Positions 33,869-45,839 of a stretch of 64,000 nucleotides of DNA are shown one piece after another. Under the pieces are notes generated by a model that made no database searches, was not told where the DNA came from, and saw nothing but the letters and a program-made list of their open reading frames with translations. The position numbers and the translations under genes were made by a program. How positions within the stretch are numbered: position 1 is the stretch's first letter; the number at the start of each line of letters is the position of its first letter. Source of the stretch: Deinandra increscens subsp. villosa (lineage: Eukaryota > Streptophyta > Magnoliopsida > Asterales > Asteraceae); assembly GCA_039602395.1 (NCBI GenBank), contig JBCNJP010000006.1, forward strand, positions 47,392,325 through 47,456,324. Reading direction: 5' to 3'.

Positions 33869-36330
33869 GTGGATGCTAATATACCCCTTATTATCAAATA
33901 AGCCTGGTAAAAAAAATAGCGTCATAGATAGCTTGTTAGTATTTGAGTGTCTTATGGAGCTCGCGAATGATAGACTGGTTAGAGTGAACCATGTCGTTCA
34001 AAGTCGCGATGAAGCTTTTGAGTCATTATGTGAAGGTGGAACTGCTACTGCCAACCTTGGGGAAACTTCGACAATGTCAGGAAGATGGGTTATTCATCCG
34101 GGCGACAAGCAGAGATTGTACGGCAATAGATCGTAGCAATTTAGGCTAAGGATGTTGAGTAGCCAAATGAGGAACCCCGGAAGGAATCTTATTCGTTTGA
34201 GAATCTTCGAAGGTTGGTTGTGAGACTTGCTAGGTTTTCCTCTATCTCGATAGGCGGAAATCCGAGTTGGTCCGCTACTTAAGGCAACGCCAAATGCCCG
34301 AGCGCCTTACCAATTCACGCCTAGTGAGCTATAGGAAATTTATGCTCAAATACAAGATTTGCTGGGAAATAGTTTCATGGTCCTAGTTCGTCTTTCTGTT
34401 GGTAAGAAGAATGGAGCAATTCTTTGAGCATGCACCGGTTATCGGCATTGGAAAGGGAAGCTATGAGGAATCAACATTTTCTTCTATGTATCGACGATCT
34501 GCCAACAACTTCGAGGGTCGCTATCCGTATATCAGCTTAAGAACCAATTTTCTTCAGTTTAGGGTCCAAGAGGAAGATATTCTGCTAATAGCTTAAGGGA
34601 CTCAATATAGGCTTTACGAGTTTTGGTTATGCCGTTGGGCTGACCAATGCAACCTTAGCATACATGAGTCTTATGAATTGAATTTGCGAGTCACGCTACG
34701 GTTGTTAGTTCATTGTTGTGTCTAGTGATGACATTATCATTTGTTCCAAGATGAAGGAAGGCCACGCCAAGCGTCTTCGCTTAATCTCGGCTTATTGAGA
34801 TATGAGTAGCCGCATGCTAAGTTCACGGAATGTGACACCTATATTTGGGAAGTGTAATTTTTGTGCCATGTCGTAAATAGATTATGAACTCATGTGAAGT
34901 CGTCAAGGATTGATACGATCAAGGATTGATACGATCAAGGATTGATGCAATCAAGGATTAACCTGTACCTAAGACGCCGACCGAAGTACACCAACTCTTC
35001 GGCCTGGTGGGCTATTACAGGAAATTTTTCGAAAGCTTTTCATGGATTACGTAATCTTTAACGATTTTAGTGCGCAAAAGCGTTGTGCATATTCGGGATG
35101 CAAAGTGGGACACCGCACTGCAGTGATTGAAGCCGAAGTCCTGCAAGTGCATTTATTCTTTCCTTACCAGAAGGAGCATAATACTTTGTCATGCACTATG
35201 ATGCATCTATGCAAGGTTTTAAGTATACGTTTATGCAAAGCGATAGGTTTATCGCATATGCCTCTCGACGAACTCTGGATAGTAAGCAACGTTATACAAC
35301 TCACGATCTGGAGTTCGGAGTTGTGATTTATGCGTTGAAGATCGGAGGACGTACTTGTACGGTACAAAGGATCTGCACCGATCACAAGCGTCTTCAGCGT
35401 ATCTTTGACTGGGATGATCGAGCGTGGAGCATCGAAGGTGAGTTGAATCGTTTAGCAAATTAGAGTGTACCATCGGGTACCGACCGGGTAACACTAATGT
35501 GGTAGATGATGCCCTAAGCCATAAGGGAAACGAAGCCGAAGTGTATTCGGGCTTTACAGCTAATGATTCATCTTGAGTTGCCAGATCGAATCTGGAATAC
35601 CCAGCTTGTGACGTAAAGGACGAGAACTTGCATTTGGAAATTCCCTGCATGGAACGAGGAAGCAAATCGAAGTTAAGACAGATGGAATTCGACACCTCGT
35701 GTAACACTTAGAGGATATAGTGTGGCGTGTGTATAGCTTATTGTCCTCGGACTAATGGTCAAAAGAGAAGGGACCATTAAAATTTCAGAAATCATGATTA
35801 GGACTTATGCGATCAATATCATCAGAGTATGACGCTCTCACCTTCTGTTGGTGGAGTTTTTCTTATAGCAATGGCTATTACTTTAGCGTCAATTTAACAT
35901 CGATTGATAGTCAGCTTACTAAGTCTAAGTATGTTCGTGAATCAATCGGAAGGGTTAACCGAATGAGAAGTCGCATAGCAACAGCTCGTATTTGGTAGAA
36001 AGCCTATGTCGATAAGCTTACCAAACCTTTGGAATTCAGAATTGAGGTTGAATCCTTCTAGGAAACTTGCTTTGGAAAGTGGTTAATTGTTTCGTGAAAC
36101 GAGGGGAGATAGACCCCACGTGTGGTGGATTGTCTGAGATTGTTGAACGTATTGGTTTAGACATCTGTAGATCGAATCTTTCAGAGGAGCTGAGCAGCGT
36201 GCATAATCGATGTATCTAATGAACGCCTGTTGGGCGAGCCGTTTGTAGTCCACGCGGGAAGGTGGAAGCTGACACGACGAAAAACGACGATAACTCTTAA
36301 ATTTCGGGACGAAATTTCCTTAAAGAAGGG
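33867..36330 (+). pseudogene. pol: Element C1 pol remnant: protease, RT, RNase H, integrase
   Basis: Read across frames, the usual gypsy order is visible. Protease end: LMELANDRLVRVNHVVQ (33950-34010). RT: NARAPYQFTPSEL (34290), TGYRHWKGKL, SLRTNFLQFRVQEEDI (34530-34580), LYEFW. RNase H: MHYDASMQGF (35191) to YTTHDLEFGVVIYALKI and TDHKRLQRIFD, then GYRPGNTNVVDDALSHK (35485-35530). Integrase: YCPRTNGQ (35740) and, near the end, VVDCLRLLN and DVSNERLLGEPFVV (36130-36250). Stops and frameshifts are numerous and the catalytic RT box is lost. Length is about 2.5 kb, short for pol. C2 shares lesions, including the stop after DILLIA. Confidence 0.85.
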
Positions 36331-36336
36331 GATGAT
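36309..36336 (+). other. Inner polypurine-like block of C1
   Basis: CGAAATTTCCTTAAAGAAGG then GGATGA, followed by TGTGAGAACCC, resembles a polypurine tract plus LTR start. A second such block with the true LTR start follows 270 bases later. C2 has the same pair (52636-52680 and 52370-52395). Confidence 0.6.
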
Positions 36337-36595
36337 GTGAGAACCCAGGAAAAATCAATGCGAGAAATCTAAAACTTTTATGAGAACTAGAAAATTTTCC
36401 TCGTACTTTTGAAAGTAAACTACAGAAACTTAGATCTTTACGGTTGAGTAAGCGCAAATTTTTATTATACTGTGGAGTAAAATGTTATAACTTGATTTCT
36501 CACTATTTGTAATGGAGTTGCAACTGTTAAACTTATGAAACTTACACGCTTAGCAACAGGGTTGCGATCTTAATTTTCGGGACAAAAATTCTCTA

Positions 36596-36607
36596 ACAAG
36601 GGGAGGA
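36596..36607 (+). other. Polypurine tract of C1
   Basis: CAAGGGGAGGA directly before TGTGACAATCC, after TTTTCGGGACAAAAATTC. Confidence 0.8.
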
Positions 36608-36771
36608 TGTGACAATCCGGCCCTTCGGATGGGACCCGAGCCTTAGAAACAGATAAAAACTGATAAAACCGGCAAACCGGAGTCACGTATATAGGCGTAG
36701 TATGTCAATTAAGTTATTAGAATAGTCTAGTAGCCTTAAAACACTTCACAACGGATGGGGCGAACTCAAAA

Positions 36772-37207
36772 CGCCTCACAGTGGTTGTGAGCAAACTTGC
36801 TGTTGCGGCAACTGTGTATCATATTTGGAGGGAACGGAATGGGAGATATCATGAGCAGCATGCCAGACCTTCTGAGACGGTGTTTCAACAGGTGTGCGAG
36901 GATATTCGATATAGACTTATGGTTCTCAGATTTCGGAGGTGTGAGAGCGTGTCCCAAACACTTGCGGATTGGGATATTACTAGTACAACAACTTCGGATG
37001 ATGGTGGCTGATTTGCTGATCGTTCTAGGTTGAGGGGTTTCTAGTTTGTGCTAGGGGTGTTTTGTGGGTGTGTTTTTACTTGTTTCTGTTTGTTTTACTC
37101 TTCAGGGGCATGTCCCTGCTTGAGCATTAGTTGAGACGCTCTCTTCTACTTGTACTTTTTTTGGTTGTGAATATATATATCACCGGGGTAACCCTTTACC
37201 CAAAAAA
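36772..37207 (+). pseudogene. 5'-truncated LINE tail in LTR C1
   Basis: VVSKLAVAATVYHIWRERNG and the C-terminal block to DITSTTTSDDGG-stop (37014), then a 3' UTR and TATATATATCACCGGGGTAA, CCCTTTACCC and A6 at 37202-37207. C2 lacks the LINE tail at the matching place (52195-52260), so this insertion is later than the duplication of C. Confidence 0.85.
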
Positions 37208-37532
37208 CATTGGTGATTAATTGAAAATCGGTGAATATTGTGAATTATGTTAAAACCGGTATGTGAACTTAATTGCTTTATTGAAAATTGTTATATGGCA
37301 TGTTGATACTTGATTTTATTGGATTTGATGTGATAAAAATGGTGGTGAATTGAAAATGGGAGAAAACGTTGAAAACCGTGACAAAAAACGCGAAAAACTG
37401 ACAAAACGGGCTGCGGTCAACAAAAGTTAAAAGGGCTGCCAAAAGGGAGGTTCTAGGCGTATGGCTTAGAACTATTAAGGCTACAAGCGATACGCTTGGA
37501 ACCCAGTTTTCAGCAAACCCTAGTTTTTCCAC

Positions 37533-37540
37533 TATTTAAG
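37533..37540 (+). promoter_or_regulatory. TATA-like box of LTR C1
   Basis: TATTTAAG 18 bases after AAACCCTAG. Both are conserved in C2 (51895-51920, minus strand). Confidence 0.5.
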
Positions 37541-37677
37541 CATCATTAGCCACTCCCACTCACTCTCATCAGCTCTAAAAGACTCCATAGCCCCATTTAC
37601 GTCTCTTATCATCTTCATACTCATTCACCATCAAGATTCTAGTCCCGATTGCATCCTTTCTCATCCTATAACATTCG

Positions 37678-37686
37678 GTATGTGTT
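37678..37686 (+). other. Candidate 5' splice site in LTR C
   Basis: ATAACATTCG|GTATGTGTTTTC with T-rich sequence behind it. In C2 the same place reads ACATTTG|GTATGTG (51731-51737, minus strand). Confidence 0.5.
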
Positions 37687-38188
37687 TTCTTATGTTTTGC
37701 TTGTGTTAAAGATGTCAAGATTCATGCTTTATGTTTCGTTTAGATCTGATCTATGTTATTATGATGATAGCAAGTGTAGATCTAGTGTTAGGAATGAAAA
37801 AGATTGCATCTTTGAATCAAAAGCATGGCTTTTATGCATGATATTGTGATATGAGCTAGATCTAGGGTTATGATGACTTTTTTTTTGGGGTAAAGGGTTA
37901 CCCCGGTTGTCACACCCCCAATTAACCACTAACGGAGTTTTTACCGTTAAGGGGCGCGACTAGACCAGGACCACAACCATTAGTTACAAATACTAAACGA
38001 ATCAGAGTAAAGTCCAAATATTCATAATAAAAACAGTTTAAAGTACGCAGCGGAATAAAACATTAGTATCTTAGCACTAACCACGTGCTTTACAAATCAT
38101 TGTTTCAAATTCAAATTCCCAATTTAGTTTAATGAAAGTAAATGTCTTCTTGTGCCATGCCAACCCCTGGTGGATACTCCTCAACGAT

Positions 38189-38239
38189 CTGCAAAAGTGA
38201 AAACCACACAAGTGTCAACCTAACGGTTGGTGAGTTCAC
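38189..38239 (-). other. Candidate 3' splice site in the solo LTR
   Basis: Sense: GTGAACTCACCAACCG, TTAGGTTGACACTTG, then GGTTTTCACTTTTGCAG|ATCG, 281 bases from the LTR end. This is the clearest acceptor of the set: TTGAC 26 bases before AG and a long pyrimidine tract. Confidence 0.6.
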
Positions 38240-39258
38240 AGTGGGCATGTCATGCAGTGGCCCGGTCTCAAATCGTAAGTATCAACATATAAATAAGTAA
38301 TAGATTTGCAAAACATTGCCAAGTGTTGAATTACCGAATATGCACTAGTTAAGTAAAAGTTAAAGCGGTCAACCGATATCGCGGGTAGCTAATCCGGTTT
38401 CCATGCACTAAGGAAGTCGTACTAGGGCTGAAAGCTGACGTAACAGAGTTCGGCAATAGCCGATGGTTGGTGCCTCCAGTTGTGTCCCATTTGGGAGGCC
38501 CACAACTAAACATAGGCTGACATTGAACTCCGTTCGGCCTCCAACCGGTTGGCTACACATTTGTGTACCGCGGAGCAGGGTTTGTCAAACCCTCAGTAGA
38601 TCTACCCAACATCCCCTCGCTTCTCAGATCAACAGTACTAGGTTGAGGACTTTTAAGTTTTTAAAGCATCCTTAGAAATCATGTGATATCATCTGGTTTA
38701 GACTTTAACCTACACTAGTCATATTAAAATGTTTATTCTGGATTTCATCTGAAATCCTAAAAAGAGTTTAAGTGTCATAGTGGTCGTTTCCGAGTTTCAA
38801 TAGAAACCCCAAGGATGGACAGTTGCAAGTGTTCCCATAAAACACTCCAACTTCCATAACAGGTATCCCAATTGTAATACCTCAAAATGTCAGCGTTATT
38901 TATCGTTAAGTTCATTCGTTGTGTCCCAATCGGGCACACAATTAAAGGGTTTGTGAAACTCACCTTAGGTTGCTCAGCTACACTTCAATAATCCAAATTA
39001 TGATTTGCTAACGGAGACCTAATAATCACATTAAGGTCTTAAGTATTAGGTTGTGTCTAGTCTTTAACTTAACGTCACTATGGCCCATAACATAGCACGT
39101 TGGAACTAAGACACGACATACCGACACACGACACCAATGGTTGATCATAAACAAGGGTTCATATACATCAGAAGTCAAAGCATGTATCATCATGGCATAA
39201 TCATGTAAGTCATGGCATAACATTCAAGCAAATTGCACAAGTTTGGATTCTGGTCTCA

Positions 39259-39567
39259 ATTTCGCTAGCAGTTTCGCTAGGCAGTTTCGCTGTGTGCACG
39301 GGCAGCACTTTCGCTAGGCAATGCCCGATGACACAGTTTCGCTAGGCTAGTTTCGCTCGAAACTGTTGGCACAGTTTCGCTAGCCTAGTTTCGCCCGAAA
39401 CTGATTTGAACTTTCGTTCAGGGAATTTCGCTCGGTAGATTCGCTCGAGCTGGTCTGGTTGGTTTACCCGGCGACACTACAGTTTCGCTACATAGTGTCG
39501 CTGGATGAAGATATACATAGTTTCGCTACATAGTTTCGCCCAGAGAACAGCACAGTTTCGCTGGTCG
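39259..39567 (-). repeat. TTTCGC motif array in the solo LTR
   Basis: At least 13 TTTCGC words (mostly AGTTTCGCTA, AGTTTCGCTC or AGTTTCGCCC) in 310 bp on the plus strand, plus palindromes such as AGTTTCGCTCGAAACT. A smaller cluster lies at 40085-40190. The same arrays occur in LTR F. Confidence 0.9.
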
Positions 39568-39905
39568 CGAAAAACACATAAATCAGCCTAAAAATCAATC
39601 TAACAGCTTTCATATTACATGCAATTCATTATCTAGCATACATAACCATTTATCAACATAAATCTGTAAGCTTTAACACCTTAAACATGCATTTTCATCA
39701 TCAAATCACCAAAAACACATTTTAACCTAAAATGACCTAATCTAGCATAAATCTTCAACATGGATGGATTTCACACGTAAAGTTACTGACTTTATGATAG
39801 ATCTAGCATTCCTAAGCAACATGTCAGAAGATCAAGTGATTACATGGAGATTCAAGCATGCTTTTTAAGAAAACACATAGAAAACATAAAAATGGTGGTT
39901 TTGGG

Positions 39906-39911
39906 ACTCAC
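39906..39911 (-). other. Candidate 5' splice site in the solo LTR
   Basis: Sense: GATCGAACC|GTGAGTCCC, about 150 bases after the TATA box; matches GATCGAATC|GTGAGTCTC in LTR F. Confidence 0.5.
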
Positions 39912-40065
39912 GGTTCGATCTCTAAGCTTGATGGATGATGGTTCGGGGCTGAGATCTCGATGGCTCGGTGTGAATCTCGACTGATCAGATTTCCAGGAGA
40001 AAGATGGAGTGTGTGTGTGTTTGTGTGTAAAGGAGGCAAATGGGAGAGCTAGGGTTTATTAAGAT

Positions 40066-40078
40066 ATTTTATATCAGG
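40066..40078 (-). promoter_or_regulatory. TATA box of the solo LTR
   Basis: Sense CTGATATAAAATATC, followed by AAACCCTAG (40050-40057). Confidence 0.55.
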
Positions 40079-40639
40079 GCCTAGTTTTGCTGGTAGTTTC
40101 GCTGGCCAGGCGAAACTGGCTCTGATCACGAGTGAGCCAAAAGACTGCCGGGCGACACTATAGTTTCGCCCGGTAGTTTCGCTGGTTACCAAAAGTGGTC
40201 AATTTCACATTCTAAACAAGATAAACACGATTCATAATTTGTCATGCTATTCACAATACTAAATCATGTATTTAAATCACATTGCACATAATGACGATAA
40301 ATAGTTAAACACATAACACATATAGACGGGTTCGGTGATCAACCAAAGGTCGTGGACGTATTCGGCCTAGTTAAGCATTAGTTACTAAGTTAACACTTAT
40401 AACGTAACTAACGGAGATTGTCTAACGGAAGTTAACCTTGGAATTCTCGGGTGTCACACCGGTGATTTTGTATATATATACCACAAAGAAAAGAACAAGT
40501 AGTAAGGAGAGCCCTTACTAGTTCATACTTGGGACAATCCCCCAAAGCATGCAAGCCCAAAAGAAATAAAACCAACAAAAGAAAAACAACCACCTAGAGC
40601 TCAAACATCTAGGAAACACAAAAACAGAAACACAAAAGA

Positions 40640-43600
40640 CTACGTAGTGGCCATGATGTCAAGTGAACCAATCTTCCACGAACTCAAAACCTGGTCGACC
40701 CTCGCGGTCCTCTTGTACTTCAAACCCATCAACCGCCAACGAACCACTTCAATAATCCTGCCAGCCACAATGTCAGGAGGGCGAGCATGATTGTTAAACA
40801 GCCGGTTATTTCTTTCTTGCCAAACAAGATACGCTGTAGCATGGACCACCAACTTATCAATAATAATCTGAACCGACTTCACCGACTTGCCGATAAAGAA
40901 GCCAGAGATGTCAGCCCAAACATTGGAAACCCCATTCATACTCGTGTACGGCTTAACAATCTCCCAAACCTGAGCAGCAAAAGGGCACTGAAAGAAAAGA
41001 TGATCACGAGAGTCATAATCCTTGTAACAGAGAAGACAACACATCATATTCATATTCTTTCGTCTCGCTATATCCCAACCCAAAATCTTATCCTGGGTAA
41101 GCAAACAATCACGCATAATCAGCCAAACAATAAAAGCATGACGAGGGACACACTGAGCAAACCAAACAAACTTTACCCAGGGAACGTCCACACTTCTACA
41201 CCGAATAGATTCCCAAACAATGGACGAGGAGAAGGCATACGATCTATCATCCAAACGCCACTGCAGCCTGTCATTCTCACTATTCTTCAAACGAATCTGC
41301 TCAGCCTCATTCAAGACCGGGAACAAATCACGCCAAGCAGACGGCCACATACTCCCTCTAGAATCAAAAACATCAGACACCTTAGTGTGTGAAGTAAAGC
41401 CCGCCGAATACCTGATGCGAGGGGAGATGTGATGACATAAGGGACCCGAAGGCAGCCATTTATCAAACCAGACAGATGTGGACCTCCCATTACCAATGCA
41501 CGACCACACAAACGTACGAATAAGAGGCCGAATGGCCATAAGCTTCCTCCAACTAAAGCTGCACACAGACGGGCATTTGTACTCCCAAAAATTACGGTTT
41601 TTTAACCGATAAGTATACACCCAGGCGATCCAAAGAGAGTTGCGTCTAATGAGGATACTCCAAGCATGAGTGGCCATTAAGGATTTATTCATATCATCAA
41701 TCCGTCTAATGCCCAGGCCACCTTCAGTCTTCGGGACACAAACATGCTTCCAAGCAACCTTCGCCATCCCTTTTTTAAAAGTACCCTGACACCAAAGAAA
41801 ATCACGCATCTTCTTCTCAAGAGAAGAGGAAACACTAGCAGGGAGGATAAAAACCGAGGACCAGAAGATATGAAGCGATGAAAGAACAGAGATAATTAGT
41901 TGAACCCTACCCGCAAAGGACAAAAATCTGTTTTTCCAATTCACAATCCTGTTCTCAAGACCATCAATAAGAGGGAGACAATCATTGGCCGAAAGTCTAG
42001 ATGAGATAAGCGGCACCCCTAAATAACGAACCGGAAGGGCCCCCTCCTCCATGCACATAATGGCAAGAATATCAACCTTAACCTGATCCGGGACATTGCA
42101 AAAGAAAGCAGTACTTTTTTGAGGGCTGGGACGCAGGCCAGTAGTCCTAGAGAATAAAGATAGCACCCCAAAAATAACTCTAGCAGAATGCACATCTCCC
42201 CGAGAAAAGATAAACAAGTCGTCAGCAAAGCATAAGTTGATGATTTTCAGCTTCTCACAATGGTGATGAAACCTGAAAGACCTATTCACCCTAGCAGCCT
42301 GCTGAAACATAAGGGTAAGCACCTCCATAACCAACGTAAAAAGGTAAGGGGAAAGCGGATCCCCTTGTCTAAGACCCCTTTTCCCGCGGAAATACCCATA
42401 AAGATTGCCATTGATGCAAATGGAGTAAGAGGGAGTAGAAACACACACCATAATCCACTTGATGAACTTCGGATGGAAGCCAAAACCATATAAAGAAGCT
42501 TCCAGAAAACCCCAATCAACAGTATCATAGGCTTTTTGGATGTCAATCTTGAAAGCACTACGGGGAGGACCCCTCCCCCTATGATAATTATGCATAAGCT
42601 CTTGAGTGAGCAAAATATTATCCGATATCCTTCTCCCCGGAATAAAAGCAGATTGATTGATATCAACAATGTTCCCAAGCTCCGTCTTGAGACGATCGGC
42701 CACAATCTTGCTAATACACTTGTAAATAACATTACAACACGAAATAGGCCTGAAATCAGTAACCCTCCCAGGAGTAGCCACTTTAGGGACAAGAGCAATA
42801 ATAGTGTGATTCAGCTCTTTCAGTAATTTGCCAGAGTCAAAGAAATCCTTAACCGCAAGGCAGACCTGTTTACCCACAATAGGCCAAGCCTTTTTAAAGA
42901 AAGCAGCAGTAAACCCATCAGGACCCGGAGCCTTATTGTCATTCATAGCGAAGATAGTATCTTTAATTTCTTTGTCATCAATCACCCGAGTCATGTGAAT
43001 AGCCAACGAAGTATCAAGTTTTCTAGTAAAAAGATCAGGGGGGACAGATACGTCTACATCACCAGCACACCCCAAAAAATCTTCATAGTGACTAACAAAA
43101 GCCGTAGGAATAGCCTCCCCCTCATGTTTATTTCCAAGCACATCATAAATCAGGTTAATACGGCCTCTGTGATTTCTATTTTTCAAAGACGCATGAAAAA
43201 AAAGCCGTATTAGAGTCACCTAGAGCAAGCCAATGAACCTTAGACTTTTGTTTCAAAAAAGATTCCTCATCAAGGGAATACATCCGAAACTCATCCAAGC
43301 ACCGTCTCTCCTCATCTCTCAAACGCTCATCCATGGGATTTTTATCAATAGCAAGTTGAATCTCATCAATCCTCTTTCGACTAGCCGCCACCTTTTCATG
43401 CACGTTGCCCTGCATGTATAATAATTTACGTAAAGGAGGTTTAAGGAGCTTCAATTTTTTCGCTACACAAAATTGAGGCACCCCAGCAATGTTCGTTTCC
43501 CAACCAGCTTTAATCACCTCCAAAAAACCCTCTTTTCCCGTCAAAAAGTTAGCAAACTTAAACGGTTTCGGTTTACTCTTCTTTATAGGGAGAAGACGAA

Positions 43601-44075
43601 GAACACAAGGGCAGTGATCCGAAATCCTGTAAGGCTGGAAGACAGCAGAAGCCTCCGGGAACTCATCAATGAAAGCCACGTTCCCCATCACCCGATCAAT
43701 CTTCTTTAAAACACCCACTCCAGACTTTGGTTTCTGACTCCAAGTGTAGTGGAATCCAGCCATATTAATATCAGAAAGAGCCACATCATTAACACACTCT
43801 TTAAAATCCTGCATACCAATGTCACTAACCGACGAGCCCTCAAGTTTATCCTCCACATTAAGAGCAGAATTAAAGTCCCCCATAACAATCCAGGCCCTAT
43901 CCTTGACAAAGACATTGTGTAATTTAAGATCATTCCAAAGAATTCGTCTCTTAATATAATAGTTATGGGCATAAACCACCGAGCAAAGAAACACCTTACG
44001 GGAGACCTTGCAAATAATCTGAGCATGCATTACTTGGTCAGTTTGAGAAATAATCATAACATCAAACACATTCAT
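40640..44075 (-). pseudogene. LINE2 ORF2: endonuclease, reverse transcriptase, zf-RVT
   Basis: Two open frames overlap: 44075-43176 (299 aa) and 43219-40640 (859 aa). The first is the endonuclease with VMGDFNSALN and RISDHCPCVLRL. The second has KAPGPDGF (about residue 96), SAFIPGRR, FKIDIQKAYDTVDW, RGLRQGDPLSP, the catalytic CFADD (331-334) and near the C-terminus a zf-RVT block (CVPRHAFIVWLIMRDCL, CCLLCYKDYDSRDHLFFQC). The join is an A8 run near 43195-43203 where LINE1 reads AAAGAAAGCC, so one extra A breaks the ORF. Upstream of 44075 the frame continues to SLCAILESHVN but has a stop in GWD-stop-TSNGG. It would catalyse target-primed reverse transcription. Confidence 0.9.
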
Positions 44076-44220
44076 ATCCCACCCTAGGATAATACGAGTA
44101 CCTTTAGAACATAACCCACCATTTGACGTCTAGTCCCAACCTTTGAAGACACCCTGACACACCTTAAAAAGTTTGTGAACATTTACATGAGACTCCAATA
44201 TAGCACAAAGAGAAAGATTA

Positions 44221-44622
44221 TTTTACTTAACCACATGACTATCGTCGAAAGTCGGCTTCCCCATGAAAGTCACCGTCGGCGTAGTCATCGTAGTAGAAAT
44301 CAGGACGTAGCGTGTAGCATCGTTTCGTTGTCGCTTTCCCCCGGAATGGTGCACGTATTAGCGTTCGCATTCTCGTAATCGTGTGTGAAAATTTTCCCTA
44401 AGGTTTTCCGTTAGACTACCTAGACACGGTCTATATATATATATTCATACATATATATATACATACATACGTACTAAGCTTTTACTTACACAGCAGAGCG
44501 AGTATCCCAGGTTGGCACGTAAATATTTTGTTTTGGGAATTTGCTTGTTCGTTTGTAACTAAGGTTTTCAAGTTGCAGTTTCCAAATCGTTTTCAAAATG
44601 ATTCCAGTTCTCTGCAACTTAT
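44221..44622 (-). other. Element E leader fragment
   Basis: Sequence between LINE2 and the primer site of E. Short open frames only. TA/CATA repeats lie at 44433-44470. Confidence 0.5.
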
Positions 44623-44635
44623 GGCTCTGATACCA
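44623..44635 (-). other. Primer binding site of element E
   Basis: Minus-strand TGGTATCAGAGCC, three bases from the LTR end. Confidence 0.9.
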
Positions 44636-44638
44636 ATC

Positions 44639-45839
44639 TGTCACACCCCCAAATAACCACTAACGGAGTTTATACCGTTAAGGGGTGCGAGCAAACCAGG
44701 ACCACAACCATTAGTTACAAATACTAAACGAATCAGAGTAAAGTCCAAATGTTCATAATAAAAACAGTTTAAAGGTACGCAGCGGAATAAAAACATAAGT
44801 ATCTTAGCACTAACCACGTGCTTTAATTACAGAACATAAATAGTTGTTTAATTCCTAAATTAAGTTTAAAATAAAGTTAAGTAACTTCAAGCGCCATGCC
44901 AACCTCCAGTGGATACTCCTCAACGATCTGCAAAAGTGAAAACCACACAAGTGTCAACCTAACGGTTGGTGAGTTCACGGTGGGCATGTCATGCATTGGC
45001 CCGGTCTCATAAGCGCATGTATCAACATATAATAAGTATTAGTTTTGCAAACATTTCCAAGTGTTGAATTATCGAATATGCACTAGTTGAGTAAAAGTTA
45101 AAGCGGTCAACCGATATCGCGGGTAGCTAATCCGGTTTCCATGCACTAAGGAAGTTCGTACCAGGGCTGAAAGCTGACGTATCAGAGTTCGGCATTTGCC
45201 GATGGTGTGTGCCTCCAGTTGTGTTCCTCTTGGGACCCACAACTAAAATAGGCTGATATTGAACTCCGTTCGGCCTCCGACCGGTTGGCTACACATTTGT
45301 GTACCGCGGAGCAGGGTTTGTCAAACCCTCAGTAGATCTACCCAACATCCCCTCGCTTCTCAGTTCAACGGTACTAAATTGTTGAGGACTTTTCAGTTTT
45401 AAGGCATCCTTAGAAATCATGTGATATCATTTGGTTTAGACTTTAACCTACACTAGCCATATTAAAATCGTTTATTCTGGATTTCATTTGAAATCCTAAA
45501 AAGAGTTTAAGTGTCAAAATGGTTATTCTGGATTTTCCTTTGAAATCCCAAATGAGTTCAAGTATTCAATAGTTGGTTGCGGATTTCCTTTGAAATCCCA
45601 AGGATGGACAGTTGCAAGTGCCTCCCATAAAACACTCCAACTTCCATAACAGATATCCCATTAGGCGATACCTCGAAATGTCAGCGTTGTTTTCCGTTTA
45701 GTAATTTCGTTGTGACCCAAACGGGCTCACAATTAAGGGTATGTGAAACTCACCTTAGGTTGCTCAGCTTACACTTCAATTAATCCAAATATCGTTTGCT
45801 AACGAAGACCTAGTAATCACATTAAGGTCTTAGGGGTTA
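44639..45839 (-). mobile_element. Element E: 5' LTR (F family), cut by the assembly gap
   Basis: Sense end GGGGGTGTGACA at 44639. It matches 37908-39060 of the solo LTR at roughly 93-95 % by eye. It holds the acceptor-like site (junction 44938, motif 44965-44978) and hairpin AGGGTTTGTCAAACCCT (45313-45329). It runs into Ns before the TTTCGC array. Confidence 0.85.

Larger units (their letters stand above)
36608..37868 (+). mobile_element. Element C1: 3' LTR, 5' part
   Basis: Starts TGTGACAATCCGGCCC. A LINE tail sits at 36772-37207. The rest (37208-37868) matches 51530-52200 in C2 in inverted orientation. AAACCCTA is at 37515, TATTTAAG at 37533 and a donor-like CG|GTATGTGTTTT at 37678. It is cut at about 37868, where the poly-A end of LINE2 begins; the 3' part of this LTR is not found beyond LINE2. 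Confidence 0.8.
37908..40458 (-). mobile_element. Solo LTR, F family, 2,551 bp, with target duplication
   Basis: Minus strand from TGTGACACCCGAG (40458) to GGGGGTGTGACA (37908). CCGGT stands at 37903-37907 and again at 40459-40463, and the flanks join to the LINE tail sequence TTACCCCGGTGATTTTG. This is the product of insertion followed by LTR-LTR recombination. Inside, in sense order: TTTCGC motifs, TATA box, AAACCCTAG, donor at 39911, TTTCGC array, hairpin AGGGTTTGACAAACCCT (38577-38593), acceptor at 38189. Members E, F and H belong to the same family. Confidence 0.95.
37878..44220 (-). mobile_element. LINE2: nearly complete L1-type element, split by a solo LTR
   Basis: On the minus strand it begins inside ORF2 (SLCAILESHVN near 44210), runs through endonuclease, RT and zf-RVT to 40640, then a 3' UTR. 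The 3' tail is interrupted at 40459 by a solo LTR and resumes at 37907 with GGGTAACCCTTTACCCC and an A9 tail (37878-37886). ORF1 is absent (5' truncation). The right flank is the leader of element E and the left flank is LTR C1; no target duplication is clear. Confidence 0.85.

Noticed and set aside
39259..39567. Interferon-response-like GAAACT elements
   Set aside because: The motif resembles an animal ISRE, but there is no such pathway in plants; the E2F-like reading is more plausible.
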